DNA from: JAHRAW01 sp028066695
GTDB lineage: Bacteria; Pseudomonadota; Gammaproteobacteria; Arenicellales; Poriferihabitantaceae
Length of the DNA stretch: 64,000 nt
Reading direction: 5' to 3'
Assembly: GCA_963457535.1 (NCBI GenBank)
Contig: OY734803.1
Coordinates: 1,426,001-1,490,000, forward strand
The notes beneath the pieces are model-generated. The model saw nothing but the letters and a program-made list of their open reading frames with translations. It was not told the origin of the DNA and searched no databases. Both the position numbers and the translations under genes were made by a program. Positions 1 through 9,248 of the stretch are shown piece after piece (the stretch's first letter is position 1; every line of letters starts with the position of its first letter).

Positions 1-632
1 GGTATTTGCATGCGGCGCGGGAAGAAATGCAGGAGGAAAAAGACCGCGACAAAACCGGCGAAGTGGTGGTCTCGGCCGGCGGCGGCGCGGTCGGGTTTAA
101 GTTGCTGCAAACCGCGCTGGCCGCGCGCGAAAAAAGCGCGCTGAAAAAAAATGTCTGGCGGTTGCTGGTCGGCGCAAATGCGCCGCGAAAAGAGTTGGAG
201 GAATTAAAAAAGTTGCGCGGCAAGTTCATCGGGGGCCGGGAAAAAGACATCATCATTGAGCGCAGCCGCGCGGATTTTCGTGCGCTGTTGCGGCGATGCG
301 CGGTGTCGGTCTCGCAGGCCGGCTACAACACCGTGCTGGATCTGGCGGCGGCGCGCTGCCGCGCGGTGCTGGCGCCGTTCGCGCGTTTCGGCGAGACCGA
401 GCAAACGCGCCGCGCCGAAATTTTCGCGCGCCTCGGACGCGCGGTACTGCTCGCCGAAAACGACTTGACGCCGGCGCGGCTGGCCGCGGCGATTGACCGC
501 GCTGTGCAACTGGACATGTCCGGCTGCGCGCGCATAAAAATGGACGGCGCGCGCCAGAGCGCGCGTTTTATTGAGCGGCAATTTCGGCGGACTTTTCGGG
601 CGCGGCAAGCACGACGGGGGATGCCGCGATGA
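1..632 (+). CDS. GT28-like glycosyltransferase, C-terminal part (cut by window edge)
   Basis: The reading frame is open to the left edge, so the N-terminal acceptor domain lies outside the window. The visible part looks like the sugar-nucleotide-binding half of MurG/GT28 enzymes: a strand and Gly-rich loop (VVVSAGGGAVG), then SQAGYNTVLDLAAARCRAVL, which matches the family's GGxxT/E-A-x-P region, then an EQTRRAEIF helix. It ends in a 4-nt ATGA overlap with the deacetylase-like gene, so the two are probably translated together. The pairing suggests a surface-polysaccharide or glycolipid locus extending leftwards. Acceptor and donor sugars cannot be inferred. Confidence 0.75.
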   Translation, partial: YLHAAREEMQEEKDRDKTGEVVVSAGGGAVGFKLLQTALAAREKSALKKNVWRLLVGANAPRKELEELKKLRGKFIGGREKDIIIERSRADFRALLRRCAVSVSQAGYNTVLDLAAARCRAVLAPFARFGETEQTRRAEIFARLGRAVLLAENDLTPARLAAAIDRAVQLDMSGCARIKMDGARQSARFIERQFRRTFRARQARRGMPR

Positions 633-1414
633 GCGACTGGGCGCGCGATCTCTACCGCGAATTGGACCAATGGAATTTTGACGGAGTCGCCGCGACTTTT
701 TGGTGGCGCGATGACGACGCGCGCGCGCCGTCGGATGAATTGACGAAACTCGCGGAACTTTCAGCGCGATACCGCGCGCCGCTTTCGCTGGCGGTGATTC
801 CCGCGAATTTGGACGCGTCGCTGGCGCGCGAATTACCGTCGGAAAAGTCCGTCGGAAAAAGTCCCGCGGAGATTTCAGTATTGCAGCACGGCTACGCCCA
901 CACCAATCACGCGCCGCCGGGCGAAAAAAAATGCGAATTCGGCGCGGCGCGCGACCCCGCAGAAGTGCGGCGCGAACTCGCCGACGGAAACCGCGTTTTG
1001 CAGGAAACTTTTGGCGCGCGTTTTGTGCCGGCGTTCGCGCCGCCGTGGAATCGCATCGCGCCGCAGTGGCTGGAGTTTTTGCGCCCGTCCGGGCTGCGCG
1101 GGCTGACCACTTTCGGCGCGCGAACCGCGCGCCAAGCCGCGCCGGAAATCGCCGCGGCAAACACGCATGCCGACATTATTGATTGGAAAAATGGCAAACG
1201 CTTTCTCGGAGCGGCGCGCGCCACCGCGGATTTGTGCGCGCATCTTGCGGCGCGGCGAAACGGCGATGTGGACCCGGCAGAACCGAGCGGACTTTTGACT
1301 CATCACCTCGCGCATGACGCCGATTCCTGGGCGTTTTTGGCGGACTTTTTGGGCGCGCTGGACGAGCATCCGGCGGTGAAATGGCTGCCGGCGCGGGCGG
1401 TTTTCCAAGTTTAA
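629..1414 (+). CDS. Polysaccharide deacetylase-like (carbohydrate esterase 4 fold) protein
   Basis: This 261-residue protein has features of the NodB/CE4 fold: an early Asp cluster (WWRDDDA) where the catalytic base and metal Asp normally sit, a QHGYAHTNH segment equivalent to the metal-binding H-x3-H motif, and FAPPWNR resembling the R-x-P-[WY] motif 3. A late LLTHHLAH could provide the catalytic His. There is no signal peptide, so it is probably cytoplasmic. It overlaps the upstream glycosyltransferase by ATGA. Family assignment is from motif pattern only; substrate is unknown. Confidence 0.7.
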   Translation: MSDWARDLYRELDQWNFDGVAATFWWRDDDARAPSDELTKLAELSARYRAPLSLAVIPANLDASLARELPSEKSVGKSPAEISVLQHGYAHTNHAPPGEKKCEFGAARDPAEVRRELADGNRVLQETFGARFVPAFAPPWNRIAPQWLEFLRPSGLRGLTTFGARTARQAAPEIAAANTHADIIDWKNGKRFLGAARATADLCAHLAARRNGDVDPAEPSGLLTHHLAHDADSWAFLADFLGALDEHPAVKWLPARAVFQV

Positions 1415-1572
1415 TTCGCCGATTTCGCGCGCTTTTTGCGTCTCCGGGAGTTTTCCGCGGGCATTTTCCCCCTCCCCAAAATCGCCCCGATAATCATAAA
1501 ATCCCATTATAATTCGCCGCGAAAAACCTCTCGCCGGGGCTTCTCCGCCTCCGCGCCAACGCCCGTCCGCCG

Positions 1573-2955
1573 ATGCCCAAACTCCACATCAAAACTTTCG
1601 GCTGCCAGATGAACGAATACGATTCGTCGCGCATGACCGATTTGCTGCACGCCAGCCACGGCTACCAAACCACCGCCGACGCGCGCGAGGCGGATTTGGT
1701 GCTGCTGAACACCTGCTCGGTGCGCGAAAAGGCGCAGGAAAAAGTCTTCTCGCAACTCGGGCAGTGGCGGCAATTGAAACTGCGCCGCCCGCAAATGGTC
1801 ATCGGCGTCGGCGGCTGCGTCGCCAGCCAGGAGGGCGCGATGATTTTGCGGCGCGCGCCGTATGTGGACATGGTTTTCGGGCCGCAGACCCTGCACCGCC
1901 TGCCGGCGATGCTGGACCGGGTTTTCGCCGCGCGCGAAAAAAGTGCGCCGCCGCGCGAAGTGGATGTGCGTTTTCCGGAGATTGAAAAATTTGACTGCCT
2001 GCCGCCGCCGCGCGCCGACGGGGTCAAGGCGTTCGTCTCGGTCATGGAGGGCTGCAGCAAATACTGCACTTTCTGCGTGGTGCCCTACACGCGCGGCACC
2101 GAGTTCAGCCGCCCGTTTGACGATGTCATCACCGAGATTTATGAACTGGCCGAACGCGGCGTGCGCGAGGTGACGCTGCTCGGACAAAATGTCAACGGTT
2201 ACCGCGGCGCGCGCCACGCCGGCGGAAAAATGAACTTCGCCGAATTGCTGCACTATGTCGCGGCAATAGACGGCATCGGCCGGGTGCGCTTCACCACTTC
2301 GCATCCGCTGGAATGCACGCCGCAATTGGCGCGCGCTTTCGCCGACATTCCGGAACTCGCCGGACACATGCATTTGCCGGCGCAAAGCGGCTCCGACCGG
2401 ATTTTGCGCGCGATGAAGCGCGGCTACACCGCGGCCGAATATGTGGAATGGATCGCGCAACTGCGCGCGGCGCGCCCGGACATTTCCATCTCCTCGGATT
2501 TCATCGTCGGTTTTCCGGGGGAAAGCGGCGAAGATTTCGCCGCGACCATGGAATTGATTGAACGCGTCGGTTACGACCAGTCGTTCAGTTTCGTATACAG
2601 CGCGCGCCCCGGCACGCCCGCGGCCGAGTTTCCCGACGATGTTTCCGCGGAAGAAAAAAAGGCGCGGCTGGCGAAACTGCAAAAGCGCATTAACGAAATG
2701 TCCGCGGAAATTTCCGCGCGCATGGTCGGCGGCGCGGAGCGCATCTTGGTGGAGGGCGCGTCGCGCAAAGATGCGTCGCGCCTCAGCGGGCGCACCGAGA
2801 ACAACCGCGTGGTCAATTTTGACGCGCCGGCAAAAAGTCCCGCGGAAAACCTGCGGGGCGAATTTGTGCGGGTGAAAATCACCGAAGCGCTGCCCAATTC
2901 GCTGCGCGGCGAATTGCTCCCGACCGACATGGCGGAAAGCCGGGCGGCCGCCTGA
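1573..2955 (+). CDS. miaB: tRNA-2-methylthio-N6-dimethylallyladenosine synthase MiaB
   Basis: Radical-SAM methylthiotransferase that adds the 2-methylthio group to i6A37 of tRNAs reading UNN codons. At 460 residues it is full length. The N-terminal UPF0004 domain carries the auxiliary-cluster cysteines C11 (FGCQMNEYD), C48 (NTCSVREKA) and C82 (GGCVASQ). The radical-SAM CxxxCxxC is C161/C165/C168 (CSKYCTFC). A C-terminal TRAM domain (EFVRVKITEALPNSLRGEL) follows. It heads the conserved miaB-ybeZ-ybeY-lnt order. A TATAAT-like hexamer lies at 1508-1513, but no convincing -35 was seen in the 158-bp gap upstream. Confidence 0.95.
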   Translation: MPKLHIKTFGCQMNEYDSSRMTDLLHASHGYQTTADAREADLVLLNTCSVREKAQEKVFSQLGQWRQLKLRRPQMVIGVGGCVASQEGAMILRRAPYVDMVFGPQTLHRLPAMLDRVFAAREKSAPPREVDVRFPEIEKFDCLPPPRADGVKAFVSVMEGCSKYCTFCVVPYTRGTEFSRPFDDVITEIYELAERGVREVTLLGQNVNGYRGARHAGGKMNFAELLHYVAAIDGIGRVRFTTSHPLECTPQLARAFADIPELAGHMHLPAQSGSDRILRAMKRGYTAAEYVEWIAQLRAARPDISISSDFIVGFPGESGEDFAATMELIERVGYDQSFSFVYSARPGTPAAEFPDDVSAEEKKARLAKLQKRINEMSAEISARMVGGAERILVEGASRKDASRLSGRTENNRVVNFDAPAKSPAENLRGEFVRVKITEALPNSLRGELLPTDMAESRAAA

Positions 2956-2980
2956 TGCGAAACATTACGCCGAACGCGCA

Positions 2981-3946
2981 TTGAACCGCGCCACCACATT
3001 TCGCCTGCCGCCGGAAAACGAGCGGCTGTCGCAGGTATGCGGGCAACTCGGCGCGCATTTGCAGCAAATTGAAAACCGTCTTGATGTCAAAATCTCCCAG
3101 CGCGCCAACGCCTTTCGCGTCACCGGCGACAACCACCGCCGCGCCGCGACCGTTATCCGCGGACTTTTTGAAATGACCAAGCACAAACCGGGCCCGCTGA
3201 CCGGCGGCGATGTGCATCTGGAACTGGCGCGCACCGGCGCGGACGGCGACGCCGCGGGCGTCCCCGAAGGCAACGATGAAGAAATCATCATTAAACTCCG
3301 CAAGCACCGCATTCGCGGGCAGAACCCGCGCCAGCGCGATTATTTGCGGCGCATGCACGCGCACGACATCAACTTCGCCATCGGGCCGGCCGGCACCGGC
3401 AAAACCTATCTGGCGGTGGCATGCGCGGTGCAGGCGCTTGACGAAGACCGCGCCGACCGCATTTTGCTGGTGCGCCCGGCGGTGGAGGCCGGCGAGCGGC
3501 TCGGCTTTTTGCCCGGCGGCATCGGCGAAAAAATTGACCCGTATTTGCGCCCGTTGTTTGACGCGCTTTACGAAATGCTCGGCTTTGACCGCGTCGGCAA
3601 ACTCATCGCGCGCGGCACCATTGAATTGGCGCCGCTCGCCTACATGCGCGGGCGCACGCTCAACGATTCCTTCGTGATTTTGGACGAGGCGCAAAACACC
3701 ACCGTGGAGCAAATGAAAATGTTTTTGACGCGCATCGGTTTCGGCTCGCGCGCGGTCATCACCGGCGACATCACGCAGGTGGACCTGCCGCGCGGGCAAA
3801 TGTCCGGGCTGCGCCACGCGCGCGAAGTGCTCGGCGGCATTGACGGCATTCGCTTCACGCGCTTTCTGCCGGAGGATGTGGTGCGCCACCCGCTGGTGCA
3901 GCGCATCGTGGAAGCGTATGGGGAATTCGGGGAGCCGGAAGAATGA
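2981..3946 (+). CDS. ybeZ: PhoH family ATPase (YbeZ)
   Basis: Cytoplasmic PhoH-like P-loop ATPase that usually accompanies YbeY in rRNA maturation and RNA quality control. The Walker A motif GPAGTGKT is at residues 135-142 and Walker B is FVILDEAQN. The N-terminal ~70 residues form the KH-like lead (ENRLDVKISQRANAFRVTG). No ATG fits: the ATG at 2955 runs into a stop within ten codons. TTG at 2981 is therefore the likely start, 25 nt after miaB. The 3' end overlaps ybeY by ATGA, so the pair is coupled. Confidence 0.92.
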   Translation: MNRATTFRLPPENERLSQVCGQLGAHLQQIENRLDVKISQRANAFRVTGDNHRRAATVIRGLFEMTKHKPGPLTGGDVHLELARTGADGDAAGVPEGNDEEIIIKLRKHRIRGQNPRQRDYLRRMHAHDINFAIGPAGTGKTYLAVACAVQALDEDRADRILLVRPAVEAGERLGFLPGGIGEKIDPYLRPLFDALYEMLGFDRVGKLIARGTIELAPLAYMRGRTLNDSFVILDEAQNTTVEQMKMFLTRIGFGSRAVITGDITQVDLPRGQMSGLRHAREVLGGIDGIRFTRFLPEDVVRHPLVQRIVEAYGEFGEPEE

Positions 3947-4410
3947 AGTTCCAACTGCAAGTCGCCTCGGCGTATGCGGCGATACCCGCGCGCGCGCGCA
4001 TTCGCGACTGGGCGCGCGCCGCGCTGCAACGCGGAGGCGGGCGCGGCGAAGTAACCGTGCGCGTGGTGGATGAGGACGAGATGGCCTCGCTGAACCGCCG
4101 CTACCGCGGCCGCGCCGGCGCGACCGATGTGCTGGCGTTTCCGGCCGCGGCGAAAGAATTGCCGCCGGCCGCGCCGCAGATTCTCGGCGATGTGGTGGTG
4201 TGCGCGCCGCTCGCCGCCGCGCAGGCCGCGAAATTGCAATTGACCGAGCCGGATCATTTTGCGCATCTGGTGGTGCACGGCACGCTGCACTTGTGCGGCT
4301 ACGACCACCACCGCGCCGCGCCGGCCGCGCGCATGGCCGCGATGGAGCGCGACATTCTCGCCGGCTTCGGCATTGCGCCGCCGCCGCCCGCGATTTATAC
4401 GGAGCAATAA
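3943..4410 (+). CDS. ybeY: Endoribonuclease YbeY
   Basis: Zn-dependent single-strand endoribonuclease for 16S rRNA 3'-end maturation and 70S quality control. At 155 residues it has the standard family length. The signature HGTLHLCGYDH at residues 112-122 supplies the three Zn-binding histidines. The RGRAGATDVLAFP substrate loop is intact. The start overlaps the ybeZ stop by ATGA. The CorC/YbeX gene that sits between ybeY and lnt in E. coli is absent here. Confidence 0.95.
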   Translation: MKFQLQVASAYAAIPARARIRDWARAALQRGGGRGEVTVRVVDEDEMASLNRRYRGRAGATDVLAFPAAAKELPPAAPQILGDVVVCAPLAAAQAAKLQLTEPDHFAHLVVHGTLHLCGYDHHRAAPAARMAAMERDILAGFGIAPPPPAIYTEQ

Positions 4411-4423
4411 CGGAGAGCAAAAA

Positions 4424-5968
4424 ATGGCCGCCTCCATGCTTTTTCCGCGACGCCGCCCGCGCAAGGGCGCCGGTCCCGCAAAAATCGCGATCGCCTTCGT
4501 CGCCGGCGGCGTCAACGCGGCCGGCTTCGCGCCGCTCGGCTGGTGGCCGCTGTGCCTGCTGAGTTTCGCCGCGCTGTTCGCGGTGTGGCAGCACAGCGGG
4601 CGCAGCAGCGCGGCCGCGCAGGGTTTCGCTTTCGGGCTCGGCATGTTCGGCGCCGGCAGCAGTTGGATGTATGTCAGTCTGCACACCTACGGCGGTATGC
4701 CGCCGTCGCTCGCCGGGTTTTGCATCTTTCTTTTGGTCGCGGCGATGTCGCTCTACCCGGCGCTCGCCGGATTTTTGCAGGCGCTGTTGCCGCGCCATTC
4801 GCTCGGCGCGCGCGCGGTATGCATCATGCCGGGCGCGTATGCGGCGGTGGAGGCGCTGCGCGCCTGGGCGCTCAGCGGTTTTCCGTGGCTGACCGCCGGT
4901 TACGCGATGCTGGACACGCCGCTCGCCGGGCTGTCCATGCTCGGCGGCGTGCACCTGGTCAGTCTGCTCGCGCTGATGAGCGCCGGCGCGCTGTTCATGC
5001 TGCTGCTGGACGCGACCCGCGCGCGCGCGACGCTCGCGCTGCTGCCCGCGCTCGGCTGGCTGCTCGGCTGGCAGGTTCCGGAACTGCCGATGACGCGCGC
5101 GCAGGGCGCGGCGTTTTCGGTCGCGCTGGTGCAGAACAATGTGCCGATTGAAAGCAAGTGGGACGAGGCGGGCAAGCGCGAAGTCGTCGCCGATTATCTG
5201 GCGGCGAGCGACACGCAGCGCGCCGTGGATTTGGTGGTGTGGCCCGAGGCCGCGGTGCCGGGGTATTTCGCGGACATGACGGCCGAAACCGTCGGGCGCA
5301 TGCGCGCGCACCGCGCCGATTTTATTTTCGGCGTGCTGACGCGCGGGCCGCGCGTCGGTTTCGGCGGCGAGCGCATTTATTTCAACAGCATCGCCGCGCT
5401 CGGTTTGCGCGAGACCGCCGACACTTTCTACCACAAGCGGCATCTGGTGCCGTTCGGCGAATATGTTCCGTTCGGCGGCGCGCTGCAGCCGCTGATGGAG
5501 CAGTTCAACATTCCGATGTCCAACTTCACCGCGTGGCGCGCGCCGCAGCCGCCGTTGCGCGCGGCCGGCGTGGAGTTCGCCGCGTCCATTTGTTACGAGG
5601 ACGCCTTCCCCGGCGAATGGCGCGATCAGGTCGCCGAGGCCGGCGCGCTGATCAATCTCAGCGAGGACGCGTGGTTCGGCAATTCGCTGGCGCCGCACCA
5701 GCGGCTGCAGATGGCGCGGTTTCGCGCGCTGGAAAGCGGGCGGCCGATGCTGCGCGCCTCCAACAACGGCCTGTCGGCGGTCATAGATTGGCGCGGCCGC
5801 GTGGTGCAAATCGCGCCGCAATTTGAGCGCGCGGTGGTGACCGCGCGCGTGCAGCCGCGCGCCGGCAGCACCGTGCACACCCTTTACGGCGGAATGGCCG
5901 CGTGGATTGCAATGGCGCTCGCGCTCGCTTTCGGCGGGCTTTTCGGGCGCGGCGAGGAAGCGCGGTGA
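4424..5968 (+). CDS. lnt: Apolipoprotein N-acyltransferase Lnt
   Basis: Inner-membrane enzyme that N-acylates the lipid-modified Cys of lipoproteins, the last maturation step before Lol sorting. At 514 residues it has the expected length: several N-terminal membrane helices (residues ~20-215) and then a periplasmic nitrilase domain. The catalytic triad is visible as E275 (WPEAAVPG), K338 (HKRHLVPFGEYVPF) and C390 (SICYEDAFP). ATG at 4424 follows CGGAGAG by 7 nt and begins a normal Lnt N-terminus; the frame is open further upstream but overlaps ybeY. Confidence 0.94.
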   Translation: MAASMLFPRRRPRKGAGPAKIAIAFVAGGVNAAGFAPLGWWPLCLLSFAALFAVWQHSGRSSAAAQGFAFGLGMFGAGSSWMYVSLHTYGGMPPSLAGFCIFLLVAAMSLYPALAGFLQALLPRHSLGARAVCIMPGAYAAVEALRAWALSGFPWLTAGYAMLDTPLAGLSMLGGVHLVSLLALMSAGALFMLLLDATRARATLALLPALGWLLGWQVPELPMTRAQGAAFSVALVQNNVPIESKWDEAGKREVVADYLAASDTQRAVDLVVWPEAAVPGYFADMTAETVGRMRAHRADFIFGVLTRGPRVGFGGERIYFNSIAALGLRETADTFYHKRHLVPFGEYVPFGGALQPLMEQFNIPMSNFTAWRAPQPPLRAAGVEFAASICYEDAFPGEWRDQVAEAGALINLSEDAWFGNSLAPHQRLQMARFRALESGRPMLRASNNGLSAVIDWRGRVVQIAPQFERAVVTARVQPRAGSTVHTLYGGMAAWIAMALALAFGGLFGRGEEAR

Positions 5969-6023
5969 AGCGGCGCGAAAATCGCGCTACAATTCCAACC
6001 CGCCCCGCAATGACGAGACGACA

Positions 6024-6629
6024 ATGAAAATGCAGCAAACCTTTCCCCCGCCTTTTCCGACGCTGGCCGGCGCGCTGTGGCGCGAGGCCGGCTCCAAAAA
6101 CGCCCGCGCATTTCGCGCGCTCGCGCTCGCCGTGTGCGGCTCGCTGCTTTTGACGCTGTCGGCGAAAGTGCAGATTCCGTTTTATCCGGTGCCGTTCACG
6201 ATGCAGACTTTCGTGGTGCTGGTCATCGGCATGGTCTGCGGCGCGCGGCTCGCCGCGGCGACCATGCTTTTGTATCTCGGCGAAGGCGCGCTCGGTTTGC
6301 CGGTGTTCGCCGCCGGCGGCGGCGCCGCGTATTTCACCGGGCCGACCGCCGGTTTTCTGCTGTCATTTCCGCTCGCGGCCGCGTTGCTCGGCGTTCTCGC
6401 CGCGCGCGGCTGGGACCGCCGTTTCACTTCCACCGTGGCCGCGATGCTGCTCGGAACCGCGGTGATTTTCGCCTGCGGGTTGTCGTGGCTCGCGCTCTTT
6501 GTCGGCTGGCAAAAAGCCGCCGCGGCCGGACTCGCGCCGTTCCTTTTCAGCGAGCCGCTGAAAATTTTGCTGGCCGCATGCGCGCTGCCGGGCGCGTGGA
6601 AATTGCTCGGCAAAAAGGGACGCGGTTAA
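6024..6629 (+). CDS. bioY: Biotin transporter substrate-binding subunit BioY
   Basis: Integral membrane S-component of the energy-coupling-factor biotin transporter, 201 residues with about six hydrophobic helices. Family features include KVQIPFYPVPFTMQTFVVLV near residues 35-55 and the LYLGEGALGLPVFA and YFTGPTAGFLLSFP segments. No EcfA or EcfT genes are nearby, so it either works alone, as some BioY proteins do, or uses distant ECF modules. Start ATG 6024 (or 6030) is chosen by family alignment. The stop overlaps the acnB ATG by 1 nt. Confidence 0.93.
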   Translation: MKMQQTFPPPFPTLAGALWREAGSKNARAFRALALAVCGSLLLTLSAKVQIPFYPVPFTMQTFVVLVIGMVCGARLAAATMLLYLGEGALGLPVFAAGGGAAYFTGPTAGFLLSFPLAAALLGVLAARGWDRRFTSTVAAMLLGTAVIFACGLSWLALFVGWQKAAAAGLAPFLFSEPLKILLAACALPGAWKLLGKKGRG

Positions 6630-9247
6630 TGTTGGAAGCCTACGAAAAACATGTCGCCGAGCGCAAAGCGCAGGGCATTCCGCCGAAACCGCTGGACGCC
6701 GCGCAGACTGCGGAGTTGGTGGAGTTGTTAAAAACCCCGCAAAAAAATGACGGCGAAAAACTCGCGGAACTTCTCGCGACGCGCGTGCCGGCCGGCGTGG
6801 ACCAGGCCGCCTATGTCAAGGCCGCGTTTCTCGCCGCCATCGTGCGCAAGGAGGCCGAGTCGCCGCTGATTGACCGCGAACGCGCCGTTGTATTGCTCGG
6901 CGAAATGCACGGCGGCTACAACATCGCGCCGCTGATTGAATGCCTGAAAGAGGAGTCGCTCGCCGACGAAGCGGCGGCCGCGCTTTCGCGGACGCTGCTG
7001 GTGTTTGACGCGTTTCACGATGTCGCCGAACTTGCAAAGTCCGGAAACGCCCACGCAAAAAAAGTCATGCAGTCATGGGCGGATGCCGAGTGGTTCACCG
7101 GCGCGCCCGAAGTTCCGCGCGTCATCACCCTGACCGTTTTCAAAGTCCCCGGCGAAACCAACACCGACGATTTGTCGCCGGCCGTGGACGCGTGGTCGCG
7201 CCCGGATATTCCGCTGCACGCGCTCGCCATGCTGAAAAACCCGCGCGAAGGCGTGGAAAAACCGCTGGAAACTTTGGCGAAACTGAAAGAGGGCGGACAT
7301 CCGGTCGCCTATGTCGGCGATGTGGTCGGCACCGGCTCGTCGCGAAAATCCGCGGTCAATTCGCTGCTGTGGCACACCGGCGCGGACATCGCCGGCATTC
7401 CCAACAAACGCAGCGGCGGCTACTGCATCGGCGGGCAAATCGCGCCGATCTTTTTCAACACGCTGGAAGATTCGGGCGCGCTGCCGATGGAGATGGATGT
7501 TTCCAAGATGAAAACCGGCGATGTCATTGATGTGCATCCGTATGACGGCGTCGCGCGCCGCCACACCGGCGAAGGAAAAACCGACGGCGAAACCCTCGCC
7601 GAATTCAAACTGAAAACCGAAGTGCTGCTGGACGAAGTGCGCGCCGGCGGGCGCATCAACCTGATCATCGGCCGCGGTTTGACCGCGCGCGCGCGCGAGG
7701 CGCTCGGCCTTCCGCCGAGCGAGGCGTTTCGCAAACCGCCGGCGCAAAAATCCGACGGCAAAAAGCGCGGCTACACCCTCGCGCAAAAAATCGTCGGGCG
7801 CGCCTGCGGCGTGGACGGCGTCCGCCCGCACCAGTATTGCGAGCCGCGCATGAGCACGGTCGGCTCGCAGGACACCACCGGCCCGATGACCCGCGACGAA
7901 CTCAAAGACCTCGCCTGCCTCGGCTTCTCCGCCGACCTGGTCATGCAGTCGTTCTGCCACACCTCGGCCTACCCGAAACCGGTGGACATTGAAACCCAGC
8001 ACAGCCTGCCGGATTTCATGATGGACCGCGCCGGCATTTCGCTGCGCCCCGGCGACGGCATCATTCATTCGTGGATGAACCGCATGCTGCTGCCCGACAG
8101 CGTCGGCACCGGCGGCGATTCGCACACGCGTTTTCCCATCGGCATTTCCTTTCCGGCCGGCTCGGGCCTGGTCGCGTTCGCCGCGGCCACCGGCGTGATG
8201 CCGCTGGACATGCCGGAGTCGGTGCTGGTGCGTTTTCACGGCAAGATGCAGCCCGGAATCACGCTGCGCGATTTGGTGCACGCGCTTCCGTGGGCGGCGA
8301 TTCAAAAGGGCCTGCTCACCGTGGAAAAAGCCGGCAAGAAAAACATCTACTCCGGGCGCGTTCTGGAGATTGAGGGCCTGCCCGACCTGAAGGTGGAGCA
8401 GGCGTTTGAATTCGCCGACGCGTCCGCGGAGCGCTCCGCTTCCGGCTGCACGATCAAACTCAACCGCGAGCCGATCGCCGAATACATCACTTCCAACATC
8501 GTCATGCTGAAATGGATGCTCGGCGAGGGCTACGGAGACGCGCGCACCATCGCGCGGCGCATTGAAAAAATGCAGGCGTGGCTGGACGCGCCCGAACTCC
8601 TCGCCGCCGACAAAGACGCCGAATACCGCGAGGTGATTGACATTGACCTGAACAAAATCACCGAGCCGATTTTGTGCGCGCCCAACGACCCCGACGACGC
8701 GCGCCCGTTGTCGGAAGTCGCCGGCGACAAAATTGATGAGGTGTTCATCGGCTCGTGCATGACCAACATCGGCCACTTCCGCGCCGCGAGCCGCCTGCTG
8801 GACAAGATGGGCAAGGTCATTCCGACGCGCATGTGGATCGTGCCGCCGACGCGCATGGACCAGGCGCAACTGAAAAGCGAGGGGCATTACGCGGTGTTCG
8901 CCCGCGCCGGCGCGCGCACCGAGCCGCCCGGCTGCTCGCTGTGCATGGGCAACCAGGCGCGCGTCGCCGACAACGCCACCGTGGTCTCCACCTCCACGCG
9001 CAATTTCCCCAACCGCCTCGGCAAGGGCGCGAATGTCTATCTCGCCTCCAGCGAACTCGCCGCGGTCGCCGGCGTGCTCGGCCGCCTGCCGACCGTGGAG
9101 GAATACATGAAAGAAGCCGGCGAACTGAACGCGCTCGCGGCCGACATCTACCGCTACCTGAACTTTGACCAGATTCCGATTTACGCGGAAGCGGCGAAGA
9201 ACGCGGTGATTCCGGAGCAGGACTTGGCGAAGGCGGCGAACGCGTAA
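6629..9247 (+). CDS. acnB: Bifunctional aconitate hydratase 2 / 2-methylisocitrate dehydratase AcnB
   Basis: TCA-cycle aconitase of the B type: citrate to isocitrate via cis-aconitate, and usually 2-methylisocitrate dehydration too. At 872 residues it has the usual length. The N-terminal HEAT-like domain (MLEAYEKHVAERKAQGIPPKPL) is diagnostic of AcnB; the swivel domain precedes the catalytic core. The [4Fe-4S] ligands are in FIGSCMTNIGHFR and PGCSLCMGNQARV. SVGTGGDSHTRFP is the active-site segment. Start ATG overlaps the bioY TAA. Confidence 0.97.
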   Translation: MLEAYEKHVAERKAQGIPPKPLDAAQTAELVELLKTPQKNDGEKLAELLATRVPAGVDQAAYVKAAFLAAIVRKEAESPLIDRERAVVLLGEMHGGYNIAPLIECLKEESLADEAAAALSRTLLVFDAFHDVAELAKSGNAHAKKVMQSWADAEWFTGAPEVPRVITLTVFKVPGETNTDDLSPAVDAWSRPDIPLHALAMLKNPREGVEKPLETLAKLKEGGHPVAYVGDVVGTGSSRKSAVNSLLWHTGADIAGIPNKRSGGYCIGGQIAPIFFNTLEDSGALPMEMDVSKMKTGDVIDVHPYDGVARRHTGEGKTDGETLAEFKLKTEVLLDEVRAGGRINLIIGRGLTARAREALGLPPSEAFRKPPAQKSDGKKRGYTLAQKIVGRACGVDGVRPHQYCEPRMSTVGSQDTTGPMTRDELKDLACLGFSADLVMQSFCHTSAYPKPVDIETQHSLPDFMMDRAGISLRPGDGIIHSWMNRMLLPDSVGTGGDSHTRFPIGISFPAGSGLVAFAAATGVMPLDMPESVLVRFHGKMQPGITLRDLVHALPWAAIQKGLLTVEKAGKKNIYSGRVLEIEGLPDLKVEQAFEFADASAERSASGCTIKLNREPIAEYITSNIVMLKWMLGEGYGDARTIARRIEKMQAWLDAPELLAADKDAEYREVIDIDLNKITEPILCAPNDPDDARPLSEVAGDKIDEVFIGSCMTNIGHFRAASRLLDKMGKVIPTRMWIVPPTRMDQAQLKSEGHYAVFARAGARTEPPGCSLCMGNQARVADNATVVSTSTRNFPNRLGKGANVYLASSELAAVAGVLGRLPTVEEYMKEAGELNALAADIYRYLNFDQIPIYAEAAKNAVIPEQDLAKAANA

Positions 9248-9248
9248 A

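Noticed and set aside
2879..5878. Very long antisense open frames, such as one of ~1000 codons opposite phoH-lnt
   Set aside because: GC-rich codon bias removes stops from the opposite strand. The products are Arg/Ala/His-rich with no domain pattern, and the sense genes are well-known families.
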